Below are positions 1 through 11,927 of a DNA stretch of 64,000 nucleotides, in pieces. The DNA comes from Euborellia annulipes (Eukaryota > Arthropoda > Insecta > Dermaptera > Anisolabididae): positions 1 through 64,000 of the forward strand of contig JAKCPI010002845.1 of the NCBI GenBank assembly GCA_023213315.1, written 5' to 3'. The notes beneath the pieces are model-generated. The model saw nothing but the letters and a program-made list of their open reading frames with translations, was not told where the DNA came from and made no database searches. The first letter of the stretch is position 1; each line of letters begins with the position of its first letter. The position numbers were made by a program, and so were the translations under genes.

Positions 1-939
1 GAGCCGATTTAGTAAAAAAGTTCAAGAAATATTATTTTGTTTTATTATTGATTCTAATTCTCTAGTTCTTCATCTTATACTCGTATGATGAAATATTCGA
101 TTCATCAGAATCGATGTATTGTATATAAAATAATTGAAAAAACAAGAAAGAGGTGAGATAAGAGAAAGGGGACCAAACAAACTTTAAACTAATTTTTCTT
201 TAAATTAGGTTTTTCATAACCAAAATTTTAAAAATTCTTATCTTCCAAACAAAAAATCTTAAACAAATTCTAAAAATACCGGCAGCAGGATGTGTTCTGT
301 ACAGAAAACATAAGAACCCCGATGAAGATTTGGTACCTTTTCATGTGGATGGTCACATATGATACTGGAAGGGTAAGAAAATAAATAAACTCACCAGATG
401 AGAATAACAAGAATTGCAGATTGACTTCCTCTTCGCTTCTAGTAGTCCTAAGCGTCAAGTTGACGTGTTATGGTCATTGGGAAGATCGTTCCTGCATCGG
501 TCAGACGCCATTCCTCTCTATTCAACGCCCTCGGTTTTGAAATCCGAAGCGAACTGCCTGTAAATGATGATTTCAACTGGTCGATCCGATCAATGGTGAT
601 CTGTGTGGTTTTTTCCCTGAACTTTGCTCTCTATAATGATCTTATCGAGGGCAATTTCTCTGAGCATTATACAGGATTCGATCGGAAACAATTGCCTCCA
701 GGCTCATTTTCACTCCCAGCTCCTCGAGGATAGAGCTATTGGTGCGATGGGCTGTCCAAGGAATCCTGAGCAGTCGTCTCTACTGCCACATTTACTGGTA
801 AAAGGCGTTTATGCGGTCTTGGTTTTTTCTTAGAACACGTCTCGGACCTATACAAAAAGATGGAAAAGATCAGTGTTCGGATTTGTGTTCGTTTTTTCAT
901 TTTTTAATGTCTGTTGAACAAATTATTGTATTAGATTAT

Positions 940-1047
940 TAAAATGTACCTTGTTTCATTATATTTCATCTCGCTGCGTTTTCTTTGAAACATTCTGGCT
1001 TAAAACAGCTCAAGATTTTTCTCTCTTTGTAAATTTCTTGATAGATG

Positions 1048-1081
<34 letters not shown>

Positions 1082-1245
1082 ATGAGATAGTGTTCTCTCC
1101 GAGCTCCAAACATATCAGTTGAAAGGAATGTCTTTTGATCCGAATCACATCTAAAATAAAAAATTAATTAATTAAATAATTTAATAAAAATTTTTCACTT
1201 AAATAATTCTAGAAAGATTTAAAATATCTGGTACATTTTAATTTA
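940..1245. repeat. Diverged tandem duplication, copy 1
   Basis: This copy shares two ordered blocks with 1684-2000. The first contains 'accttgtttcat' and 'ggcttaaaac'. The second follows a TA run and contains 'gttcc/gctccaaa', 'gtc(c)tttgrtcc' and 'aatcacatctaaaat'. Order and orientation are kept, so it is a tandem duplication of about 0.74 kb period. On the minus strand the second block starts after an acceptor-like TTTTAG and stays open for over 20 codons beginning Cys-Asp in both copies, but no donor or neighbouring exon was found, so I treat it as a repeat. Confidence 0.5.
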
Positions 1246-1683
1246 ATTTCTACCTTTGTCTCAATGAAATATATTAGAATTATATATATTTATATAAAAT
1301 ATTAATAATTAGTATACTGTACTGATAGTATAGGAAATTTAAGATAATTTGCAAATTAATAGATTAAAGAAATTAAAAATTTTACTTTTCCTAAAATTAG
1401 GTAAAGTTATTTTACATTTCAAAAGTCAAGAAATAAAAAAAATTTGTCTTTCAGATAAAGAAATAAATTAAAATAGAACCCAAATTTTATGATTCCTTGT
1501 GGGGGGGGTGGTATGGGGTTTCATTTTTAGAAAAAAAAACCCCTTCAACTTTGTTAAATTCTTTATTTGAATTGATTTAGAAATGTTTTCCTTAAAATAT
1601 TAGTCCCTGACGCCCAGTGTTATTTTAAATTTAAATAAAAATTCGTCTAGTTTTCATTTTTTTAAAAAATATATTTGTTAATT

Positions 1684-2000
1684 AAGTCTTACCTTGTTTA
1701 ATGATATTTATTCGATTGCATTTCCTTTTGGCTTAAAACTGCTGATTATTTCCTCCATTTTTTTTTATATACTATCAGTAATTTCATTTCTAATAAGATG
1801 AAAAACAAATAAAATTCTATGATATATATATATATGATGCTGGATTCGTTCTGAGTTCCAAAAACATGCTTTGAAGAGAAGTCCTTTGGTCCAAATCACA
1901 TCTAAAATGAAAAATAAATAAGCTTAATTCATTTAATAAAGTTTTACTTAAATAATTACAAAAAGATTTAAGATGAAGAAGATGACAGATACATTTTAAA
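1684..2000. repeat. Diverged tandem duplication, copy 2
   Basis: This is the second copy of the block at 940-1245, with the same two sub-blocks in the same order around a shorter TA run near 1823. It has several small indels relative to copy 1, so the duplication is not recent. On the minus strand the piece at about 1850-1912 reads as a short open frame after TTTTAG, parallel to copy 1. Confidence 0.45.
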
Positions 2001-3942
2001 ACATAGAAGGTAGGTAAAGATTCTCTCTGCATCTAACTTTAAAAATTATTTATATAAATACTTCTAAACATGTGATTTAATCTTGATAGAAAAGGTCAGA
2101 ATAAATTTCCTCCCTTTTCACTCTCAATTATTTGACCCTTCCTTAAAAGTTCAATCTAATCTAAATTGGAATAAGAATTTTAAAAAATCTAGTAAATAAT
2201 AATTTTAAAAACTAGGAATAATTGATAAATATTTTAAAACAAAACACATAATTATTTAAACTAATTAAAAATAAAGGAAAAAAAAAATTATTTGTCAAAG
2301 TGAAGGAAATAGTGAATGAGCTAATAAAACGAATAATCTATTTGATTTATATAATTTGCATACCGAATTAATTTTAAAAATAAATGATTAAAAGAAATGA
2401 AATATTAAATAAATATGAAAATAAAATTTGACAGACAGACAAAGAAAGGTTATCATATTGAATCACGAGTTTAGAATATTTTTAATTATTTAATTTATTG
2501 AAAATAATAATCCTGAACCAATTAAATAAATATTTAAATGCATTACTGACCTTAAAAAATAGAAAAATTAAGATGAAATATAAATATACGAGTATTGTTC
2601 TGATGACATGTGAGTAATATTTTAGCCTGTTGGTTTCGTTGGCAGTCATGGAAGAGATAAAGAGACGCGGCATTCGGTTGCCTTCCCAATGGAGTCAGAG
2701 TCAAAGCAATCGAGCTTCTCGATTTTACTACTTCTTTTGAAAAATATTATTATAATTTATATTAAAATAATTAAATATAATTTATTCTATTCAAAAAATT
2801 AAATTATATCAATATATAAAATATATTTGAAAACAATTTGTGAAATGTCAGATTCTCTCTCATAGGTGCCAAATTTGAAATTTTCTTTTAATTCCCTTAA
2901 CTTCTATTCACAAATATTCAAATAATAATTGATTTTTTTTCAATTACTCTTTATTAAATGTTAAGGAATTTAAATTTAATTTTTAAAATTGACCATAATT
3001 GAGATTGGATAAAAAATAGGCAAACAATTTTTTACTTTTTAAAAAGTGATAGTTAAAAACAAAATTAATTACTAATATTAATTTTTATCATCCCACGCGA
3101 TAAATTTTCCAATACAACTATATATATCGCCCCCCCCCCCCCGTGAAGAAATTCAAAAAGTTATAAAAACTAGTAATCTAAAGAAATTATGATTTCCGCT
3201 CTTTAATTTCAACTGAATTTGTTATCATTCAATTTAAATAAATAGGAAAGGAAATGGTCATAGATGCCGACAAAGTCCTTAAATAAAAAAAATTAAAAAA
3301 AAAAAAAACCGCCCCCCCCCCGACAAACTTGCATTAATCTGCCCCCTCCTGAAGGGGGCGTATATAGAAATTTTTTTCAAGGAAACGAATTTTTACTTTT
3401 TAGGTACACGAAATTTTTTCCGCCGTGCGAAATATTTTTTTTGCGCAACCAAATGGTTCCGCCACGTGGGAAATTTTTTTGCATCTGCGCCCCTTGCCCT
3501 GCTGTTCATAATTACCAAAACCAATAGGGCCTACTCCTAGCACCCACCCAATTTCTTCTATTGAACCCCTATGAATTGAAAAATTTATTAGAAAATTATA
3601 TTTTTACAATCTTTTTTTCTTATAAAATAATAATTCTTTGATTGGTATTGGAAAAATGAATATTTGGCTAAATATTTATCATCCTGGATAGAAACATTAT
3701 TTATTCCAATCAAGATTTCTAATTTCATAAATTTTATATTATTTTTTCCATCTTGATTGATTGATTTTTTTTTTAAACCTGTAATTAAGAAAAAAATCTT
3801 TTTCTTTCTAAAAATTTAAATAAAATAATAAATGAAGCCAATACTTTTTTCTCTCTATATATTAACTTATTAATATATGGGTAAGAGCGAGTAAAAAAGG
3901 GAAAGAAACGATTTAATTATTACTTTTTAGAAAAGGGTGGAG

Positions 3943-5709
3943 ATGGAGAGTTTAAACGAAGGGGCTCTTTCGCATTTGAAAATCAATTTGAAGGTTTTTA
4001 TATTTGTTTAATTTCTTTTTTTTTATCGTTTTAGAATTTTAATTATTAATTTTGATACTAATATTTCGGCATCTAATCATGAGGGCAACGGCGTCAAAGA
4101 AGAATTAGCCTACTATGAAGGCAATTTTTTTATTATATTCCAACTAGAATTGGACCCGAAGCGGGTTAACCGGGTTTTTGGCTATATTTTCAAAAACATA
4201 AATTATTTATATTTTTTGTTTCCGTCTGTCTGTCACGCTATATTTGATCAACTTCCCGTTGGAATGTTGAAACGAAATTTTGCACCAGTCATTTTAAGAA
4301 AAGGTCAAATGAAAATTTAAATGGACAAAGTCCGGAGCAAGGCGCTATTACTCTTTTATGTAACTTTATCTTCTGACTGCTGTTCTGGCCCAATTTTTAC
4401 TTTTATTCTAAAAAAAACTTATGTTGCTGTCTCGAAGAAACCCGTTTTAAAATCTTTTTCTTAACTACGTAACTAGTTAATTAAGAAAATCAAAATTTTA
4501 AATATTTAATCATTTTTTACTTTTTTTTACTATGTAATATATATAGAGAGAAAGTATTGGATTCATGTCACGTTTTGAGGTCCCAAACTAAATATATTTC
4601 GACACGAAAAAATCTGGTGTTACAAGCACAGAACACACCTTTCTCTTATCAAAGGTTTTAGAAAATTGTGTGCTGTGCGACCAGTCACACCAACTTTTTT
4701 TCTAATTGATAACATTTATATATTTTTAGTTTATAGACATTATTAAATCGTGAAATTTGTGTTTTAGTTGCTGGGGTTCTTTGGTGCCTGGCATATGCCC
4801 CAATTTAAACATTTCTGGATCCAAATTATTCATTATCTGTTTGTAGTTATCGTTATCGCCATAACTCTTCTGGTTACTCTCTCAGGTAATATAAAATAAA
4901 ATAAAATCTATAATATTTGGTAACGTCCGTCTATCTGTCCTCGACCCATGGACATCTCCATAACCAGTTGGAATAACGAATTGAAATTTTGTTTTAAAGA
5001 TTATAAGAAAATATATAGTAATGATTATTTTCGTTGCAAGATTCCTATATTTGAATTTGAAAATAATCATATTAAATTCAAAGGATTGAAGTAAAGAAAA
5101 GAGAGGGTCCGCCCCAGGCGGGCGACGCGGCTAGTTTATTTTAATATTTGACTAATTTTTCATCCTCTTTTGGCCTCCTGTGTGCTCTTCTCCCCATATC
5201 TTGAACACCTCAGCATCACAATTTGGGGGTTCCCTTTGTCCTTTTTTTTTTTTTTATCATTATCGGGCATGGGACCGAAGAAAATCTTGGCCCCCTTATT
5301 GCCAAAATTTGCTCTTTCTTTTTTTTTCGCAGGAATAATTGGATTTTTTCGAGCCTTTCGATACGAGCCGGAGATTTTAACAAGCCATGCTTTATTAGTG
5401 TGCATGGAACCAATGCTAACTGGCAATTATTTTTTTATGGTTCTAAATCGAAAATCCATGGATAAGGTTCTTGAGTCATTCCAACGGTGCTATAATCGGG
5501 CTGAAGAGATCGATAAAAAAGGTATTTGCAAATAGTTATTCTGTCATTAGGTATTAATTAAAAAAAAAAATGGTAAATACTGTACTTGGACGTCTATTGT
5601 TGTTTGTTTTTATAAATTGTTTTTCGGATTAATCATTATTAGGGCTCGGATTTTGCATATAATGCATATTTTTTTCTTAATCGCAACCATTAAAACTTTT
5701 ACTTTCTTT

Positions 5710-5753
<44 letters not shown>

Positions 5754-8700
5754 GAAGAGCCTTTGTGCCTTTGAAATATCAAGATTAAAACTCATTTTTG
5801 GAAAATATATAAAAGATTTTGTTTTTCCTCTCTGCACGTATATATTAATGAATATTCAAAAGAATATAGTAGAAGGAGAATAAAAAGAGAAAGCAGAGCA
5901 GATAATTATATTTTCGTTTATTTTTCCCTCAGCACTGACGTTTCGGACCTGGTTAGGACCATCTTCAGAGCTTGGTCATAAACAGGACCGAAACGTCAGC
6001 TCTGAAGTTGGTAGGGCCATCTTCTGAGCTTGGTCATAAACAGGAAACAGGACCGAAACGTCAGCTCTGAAGATGGTAGGGCCATCCTCTGAGCTTGGTC
6101 ATAAACAAGGCCGAAACGTCAGCTCTGAAGATGGTAGGGCCATCTTCTGAGCTTGGTCATAAACAGGACCGAAACGTCAGCACTGAGGGGAAAAATAAAA
6201 GAAAATATAATTAGCTGCTCTCTCTTTTTATTCTCCTTCTACTACTTCAATTAACCAGCTATAAAAACTTCCAATTTAAAATAATAATTTGCTTAATGTT
6301 ATTTATAGGTTTCGAAAAGATCTTTTCTTACTGGTCTCGAACTGCGCGGCGTTTATCCATTTTTTGGATCATTTCCATAATGTATTCTGGAATTCATTGG
6401 TTCTCTGTCCCTTTGATCAATAGAGCTATCTCAATTTTTTTCCATCACGATAACGCAACTGAAATCCCTCGCACTCTCCCATATATAGGTAAAACAAAAC
6501 CATTTCCTATCTTTTGATATTTTAATTGTTCATTTCATGTTTTTTTTTCTTTTTAAGGATGGTACTTTTATGATAAATGGGCACCGAATTATTATGAAAT
6601 CACTTATTTATTGGAGTCAATTGCCTCAGTAATCTACGTCTATTCCTTCGGTGTGATTGATAGTCTCATCATAACTTATTTGATACTTTGTTGTGGACAT
6701 CTAGCTCATCTAGCTTATTGTTTAAAGCGAATGCAAAATAAGGCTAATGTCTCATTCTCATTAGGTAAAATGAATGCATCTCTGTTGTTCAGGAAAAAAT
6801 TTATTGGCAACGCATTCCGCCATTCCCATCGTCAGGATCATCATAGAAATTTCGACGAAATCTGATTCATTTTTTTTTTTATTCTGCCATCACTTTTCTG
6901 CTCTTCTGAAATTATCAATCAGACATTGAATTTCTTCGTTTCAAAAAAATAATCAAATTATTAGGAAATAAATAATTAGAGGGTAATCTGGTGTAACTGG
7001 TCACACAGCGCTTTCTCTTACTTTCGCTAATTTAAAGTTGCATTAAATAAATAAAATAAATAAATTTATTTCAACCCCCGCTTAGAGACACCAGTCCTCG
7101 GTGGCTAGGTCCAACAATCACAATACAAATTTAAATACAATAACTTCTCTCCCCGTGATGCAGGGTCGGCGGTCCTCACTCTTTTCCTCCAACCCTATCA
7201 TGCGTTTTTGCGACCGGAAGAAATAGAATAGGTCGGCCCGTCCTACGGTCTGACGCCTGTTGAAAAGAGGAAGGAAGAGACAGGCATACAAAGAACAGAA
7301 GTACTGCCTGTCCCAGCTCGGGTAGCTCGTGGTCGCCATCCACGTACCCACAAGATGTGGGCCCCTGAGCGAAAATTTGAATGCAATAACAAATACAACA
7401 AAACAAAAGGAAAATGTATGCCCATTAACAATCAACATGTTCGTGCATTTTTATCGAAAGAAATTAAAAAAAAAAAAAAAAAAAAACAATTATCAAAATT
7501 TCGAGCAAGCCACGATGCCTTAAGCAAGCTTTTAAGGAAAACCTGGCATTCTGTACTTGTTCACCGGAATATAAAATTAAATTTTTAAGTATTTGGAAAA
7601 AAAAATAAAATTTTATATTAAAAAAAATAATATTTGATTTTCAAGAAAAATATTTTTCCCAAATCTCGGGGGGGGGGGGGGAGTAATTGTCTGGCACTCA
7701 ATAATTTTTGGACGGTTGATATCGATATAAAACTTATAAATGTATAAGGTTGTCATCTAATGCACAGATTGTTTCATCGCATATTGCTTATCTCTCAGTA
7801 GAACATAATTAGTGCAATTTGATAATTTTTTTTTTGGATTGAGGTACCCGCACCAGTAGCGTATCCAGGTGGGGGTGAAGGGGGGCACTCGCCCCCCCCC
7901 CCCCCGCCCCAGGCGCATCAAGCTTTTGGCGCCCCTCGCGCATCCGCTTTTTCCCAAAGTCTACGGCTTTTTTTTTGAAATTTCATAATAAATTCATTTT
8001 ATATCACAAATCCGGAGAAAAATTGCAAAAAAAGTCCTCGAACGAAAAACGACGGCCCAGTTGAGGTTCGCCCCCTCCACCCTCAAAGGCTAGTTACGCC
8101 GCTGACCCGCACTTGATGAAGAATAATCTTTAGTTGTATTGTTATTATTTTAGAAATAAGACCCTCTCAAAATTTATTTGAATCTTCACATACGAGTGAA
8201 AAAAAGTTTTCTCTTCAGACTTGTGTGCAACTTCATCAACTTGTTTATGGGTAAAAATGTTATGTTATTTATTTTTTATAAAAAATAATTTTATTAATAT
8301 TTTATTTTTAGAATGTTTGAAACCTTTAACAAGATGATCAGTCCTCTGATGTTCTCTCAAACCATGAGAACTTTGTGCGCTCTCTGCTTTTTCTCCCTCG
8401 AGTTCACATTAGTGAGTTTTTCTTTAAAATTTCATTTCATATTTGTACTTTTATTTATTAACTATTCAATGTATTTTTTTTTGTTTGTTTTAGATAAGCC
8501 CTGGAGATTCAAAATTAATTATTTTATTTGAATATTCCACTTTATATTCCGTACAATTTTTCCTTTATACCTGGTTTGCAAGTGAAGTAACAAAAATGGT
8601 AATTTTCTTTTATATCCTATCTATTAATATCTATTATTTCGCATATATTCATTAATTGCTTCATTATAAAAATTCATAGTTAATCTTCCATCCTCTCTAA

Positions 8701-9874
8701 AAAAAAGGTAAAATATTTTTACGGACGGGAAAAAATTTTGGTTCCGCGAAAAACAAAATTTTTCGCAGAAAAATTTTTTGAGAACAGGCCCCTCCAAAAA
8801 AAATTTCTATATACGCCCCTGATCTTCCAAAATAAATAAATATCAACTCAACTCTCCCTGTGCCGTTGCACAGTTAGCAAACTTATAAATTTATAAACAG
8901 AAGTAATGACTTTTTAAATAAAATCACAATTTTATTTAAAAAATTATATATATAAAGATGGTATATATCAAAATATATAGGGTTAGAGAAAGTAAAAATG
9001 TACTCACCTACCACGAGAGGCGAATGACATCCTGATCCTTCGATTAAGCAGATGAAAATGGACAACAATCGCCAAGGATTCTCAAATTCAGAAGTAATGA
9101 CTTTAAGTGAAAGGTGGTCCGATGATTTTGGAATGCCTGGGCCGCAATATATATATATATTCATAATAACGGTTATCGTAAAGTCTTATATGGTCTAAGT
9201 TGCCGAAAATACTGTGTGTATTGTGTGTGAATGTGAGTGTGAATGGGAAAAACCAGTTACGCTTATGTCCATTTGTACACTGCGATATTTAGCAACAAAA
9301 AGAACAGATATTTACAACACTCTTAAAGAGAATTGAATCTTTCCAAAATTCTTTCTAAAACGACTGATGACTCGCAACCTTATACCCTATAAAAACTTGT
9401 GTTTCATTTGGGTATTTCTGGAAACTGTAGCGAATTGCTGACCGAAATTGGCATCTCCTACTGTTCGGTTGAGTTCCCAATTCTAACTCAGATCCAGTAG
9501 AAAAAAATGAGAGCAAAGATCTCACAATTTTGAAATAATGCTCTTGATTTAATATTATTATGTATTTCTTGACATTTTTAAGGGATATCTTATCGCAAAT
9601 GAAATATATATGTCTGATTGGATCTCTTCAAAGGAAGAATATAAAAAAAGTATCATTTTTATGATTAAGAAAGCACAAAAACCTTTACTTCTGAAAGGAG
9701 GGCCTTTTTTTATTATTGATTTGGAATTACTTATCCATGTAAGTTTTCATTTAAATTTTTTATATTTAAAAACTCTATAGATTATATGAATCCATTTTTT
9801 TTTTTTTTTAGTTGTACCGGACAGCTTTTTCTATATATACAGTGATTCTTCAAATGAAAGAAGAAAATATCTAA
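3943..9874 (+). CDS. Insect odorant receptor (7tm_6 family), ten exons
   Basis: Predicted ligand-binding subunit of an insect odorant-gated channel; such receptors act with the co-receptor Orco in sensory neuron dendrites (family knowledge). Exons: 3943-3993, 4768-4885, 5333-5521, 6309-6488, 6558-6764, 8154-8250, 8312-8411, 8494-8598, 9583-9738, 9812-9874. Every junction is GT..AG, all phases match, and the total is 421 codons plus TAA, the usual length for the family. The protein has about seven hydrophobic segments, for example IIHYLFVVIVIAITLLVTL near residue 35 and SIFWIISIMYSGIHWF near residue 135. The family-like stretches are LPYIGWYFYDKWAP (~175-190), the long segment before CCGHLAHL (~215-230), and the C-terminal FSIYTVILQ. 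Exon 1 (M-E-S-L-N-E-G-A...) is short and its donor AAG|GTTTTT is weak, so the start is the least certain part. The sequence does not look like Orco. Introns carry transposons (5.9-6.2 and 7.0-8.1 kb). Receptor class is certain; the ligand is unknown. Confidence 0.88.
4575..4705. repeat. Short palindromic element of the 'gtcacaccag' family, in receptor intron 1
   Basis: The element reads 'aaaaatctggtgt', then 'acaagcacagaa', 'ctttctcttatc', and the inverted half 'gtgtgctgtgcgaccagtca' followed by 'caccaactttttt'. The two halves form an imperfect hairpin. Related copies appear at about 16400-16480, 32175-32230, 33975-34065, 38230-38335, 42855-42920, 43285-43370, 49580-49625 and 58750-58855. It looks like a small non-autonomous hairpin element; I see no coding content. 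Confidence 0.6.
5869..6244. repeat. Hairpin enclosing a ~60-bp tandem array with CGAAACGTC motifs
   Basis: This lies in intron 3 of the receptor gene. Outer arms at about 5869-5950 and 6167-6244 are inverted copies ('tagaaggagaataaaaagag' against its complement). Between them the unit 'ccgaaacgtcagctctgaag...' starts at 5988, 6053, 6111 and 6169, giving periods of 65, 58 and 58 bp; the 65-bp unit has an extra 'aggaaac'. Each unit carries CTGAAG(A/T)-TGG and CCGAAACGTC boxes, the same pair found in hairpins elsewhere in this window. Confidence 0.75.
7854..8104. mobile_element. hAT-type MITE with perfect 8-bp TSD, in receptor intron 5
   Basis: The ends are CAGTAGCGTATCCAGG and ...CTAGTTACGCCGCTG (imperfect terminal inverted repeats). 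The flanks are the direct 8-bp repeat ACCCGCAC at 7846-7853 and 8105-8112, which is the TSD size of hAT transposons. At 251 bp with no open frame it must be non-autonomous. It contains a long C-tract near 7893-7906. The intact duplication suggests a fairly recent insertion. Intron sequence just upstream (about 6980-7690) is an older member of a G-tract MITE family interrupted by another repeat. Confidence 0.85.
9164..9260 (+). repeat. 3' fragment of the tRNA-derived SINE
   Basis: The stretch 'ttatcgtaaagtctta..ggtctaagttgccgaaaat' followed by GTGTGTGAATGTGAGTGTGAATG matches the tail of the full SINE at 54669-54937. The tRNA-like head is missing. It sits in intron 8 of the receptor gene. Confidence 0.7.
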
Positions 9875-10276
9875 GTTTTATTTATTATGAAAGCTGATCT
9901 GAATAATGAAGACCTTAAAATTTATATTAATTGATTAGAAAAATTTCTAAATAGGATAAATATTTTCACGTGCAAAGACCATTCTTGTATTTTTATTAGT
10001 TCCAAAGAAATCGCTTGCGGCCGACCCTTATGCTTATAGAACTTTTTATTCAAGATTTTTATGCTTTTTTAAGCACTTTTTTTATATTCTTGTGCTTTTT
10101 TGTCCGAACTTTACTTATAAATAACAATAATCGGAAATTTTTCTCCACTAGAAGCGTGTTGTCTTATATTTCTTGGTATAATAAATAAAGTGATAGGCAT
10201 TGGAGACGTTTCAGGAAATTATTAATGTAAATAGAATAGAGATATTTGCAGGAAGCTGACAAATGAATTGAAGAAT

Positions 10277-10500
10277 CCACTCCAGTAACTTGGCACAACT
10301 CAGGTCTTGGTATTTCTTCATTGATGAGTCACCGACTTTACATCCAACTCAAGAAAGGCCAAACCAAAACAGGATGATGGATACCCATTTTAGTCGCCTC
10401 TTACGACATGCATGGGATGCAATGGGACTATTCTTTAACCCCGGTCACCATACGGGGATTCACTTATTAATGAATTTGTTACGAACTCGTTGGAATGAAG
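10277..10500 (+). repeat. Possible SINE with a conserved central domain
   Basis: The segment 'ttagtcgcctcttacgacat' with 'gcatgggatgcaatgggact' and 'ttctttaaccccgg...acggggatt' is of normal base composition in AT-rich surroundings. I recall very similar wording as a strongly conserved core in SINEs of many animals, but cannot confirm the family name from sequence alone. The open frame across it (10290-10517) is best read as chance. It lies 0.4 kb downstream of the receptor stop codon. Confidence 0.45.
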
Positions 10501-11927
10501 CAAAAGAAAAGAAATGAACTCGTCTTTTATAGGTTTACATCTCTTTAGGAATGTTTCTTAAATCGTGAGAAAAAAGCGTAGACGATTTGTATATATTTTA
10601 CAATTTATTTATGTATATATATATATATTTTATTTTCTGGAATGTAACAGAAAAATTATAAGAAAATGAAATAACATTAAAAAACAACATCACTTACATC
10701 ATTCATCATCATCATAATAATAACATAGAGAAACTACAATAATAATAATAATAATTTACAATAAGAATTCGGACTATATATATATATATATGTTAATATA
10801 GCCTTTCATGAATCACATATTGATATTTTATATATTATTTACAAATATCCATCTTGAGGCTATTTTTTTCTTTCTAAAACAAATAAAATTTCATTTTTGC
10901 CTTTTGGCTTCTATTTATGATGATATATAAAAATAAATTATAATTAAAAGTGATTTTTTTTTTAAACATAAAGGGTTCGACTTTGAAAATTGACTAAATT
11001 TTTTTTTTTTAAAGAATGATAAAATGAAGCACCCAAATAAAAAATAAATGTTAATTAGAATGATAAATTTTTTATAAATATTTACAAAAACTTGGTGCTT
11101 TAAAATGATAAATTATTTACAAAAAAATGTTCATGTATTTATTTATTTATTTATTATAAAACAGTTTTGGTGTTTTTCTTATTAGTCACTAATTACTATA
11201 TTATTTATTAAATATATTTTCAGGTACATAAATACATTTTTAAATATATAAATATTTGTATATGATGTATTTAAAGCACCTGGGCTGTCTCTTTTATTAA
11301 AAAAACAAAGTCGAACCAAATTTTAGTATCTTTGGTAAATTCTTTGAAAATACTCGGGAGATGATGAGAAGGAATTTTTTTTTTACAAATTCTAATATAA
11401 TGTTTTCTGGTAAAAAAAGAAAATTAATAAAAAAGGAATGAATTATAATTAGCAATTTTTTTTTTTTTGGATTATGTAGAAAAAAATCACATGCTAAGCT
11501 ATTAAAAATTTTTAATTAAAAGAAATTTAGAAAATAAAGAGAGTTATTCTCACAACTGCTGAAGCGAGATGTGGTAAGAAATCGTGATAGGCGGAGCCAG
11601 CATTCTTTAAAGGAATTAGCCAGTGGGCGAGAAACGAGCTCGGTAAGTGAATTGGTGAGGCTACCTTGTGAGGGAAATATTTTGCTGAGAGTGGAGTTTG
11701 ATTTTTCTAAGAAGCCTCGGCCGTATCAGAATAATTTAAAAGAATAAAGGAAAAAGATAGTTATATATATATATATATGGGTAAATATAATATTGTTGGA
11801 TTAAATGTAAATTAACAGTTAAAGTATTTAGACTGTGATTAGTTGAACGGTGTCTTGTGCGTGATCTCTTTGCACATCGCGGGGAGGCAAGCAACGATCT
11901 CCCTAACACGCCCCCTATACCCAAAAA

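Larger units (their letters stand above)
1..3942. other. AT-rich flank upstream of the odorant receptor gene
   Basis: No gene is supported here. Most is low-complexity A/T with (TA)n runs near 1056-1077 and C/G homopolymers near 1501, 3131 and 3313. The stretch 3310-3520 ('ccctcctgaagggggcgtat', then wording such as 'cgccacgtgggaaa') resembles intron sequence of the receptor gene near 8700-8820, so it is probably a shared decayed transposon. A block of normal base composition at about 430-860 has overlapping 60-90 codon open frames on both strands but no family I recognise. A second normal-composition patch lies at about 2625-2735. Confidence 0.5.

Noticed and set aside
470..833. Overlapping open frames of 87 and 69 codons on the plus strand
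   Set aside because: No recognisable protein family, no splice or promoter context, and two frames competing for the same bases; kept only as an unexplained block.
5988..6178. CRISPR-like array of ~60-bp repeats
   Set aside because: The units are whole tandem copies without distinct spacers, inside an insect intron.
7118..7588. Cluster of overlapping open frames on both strands
   Set aside because: They lie in a repeat inserted in an older MITE; similar wording ('gggtcggcggtcct') occurs at about 40535, so this is transposon sequence.
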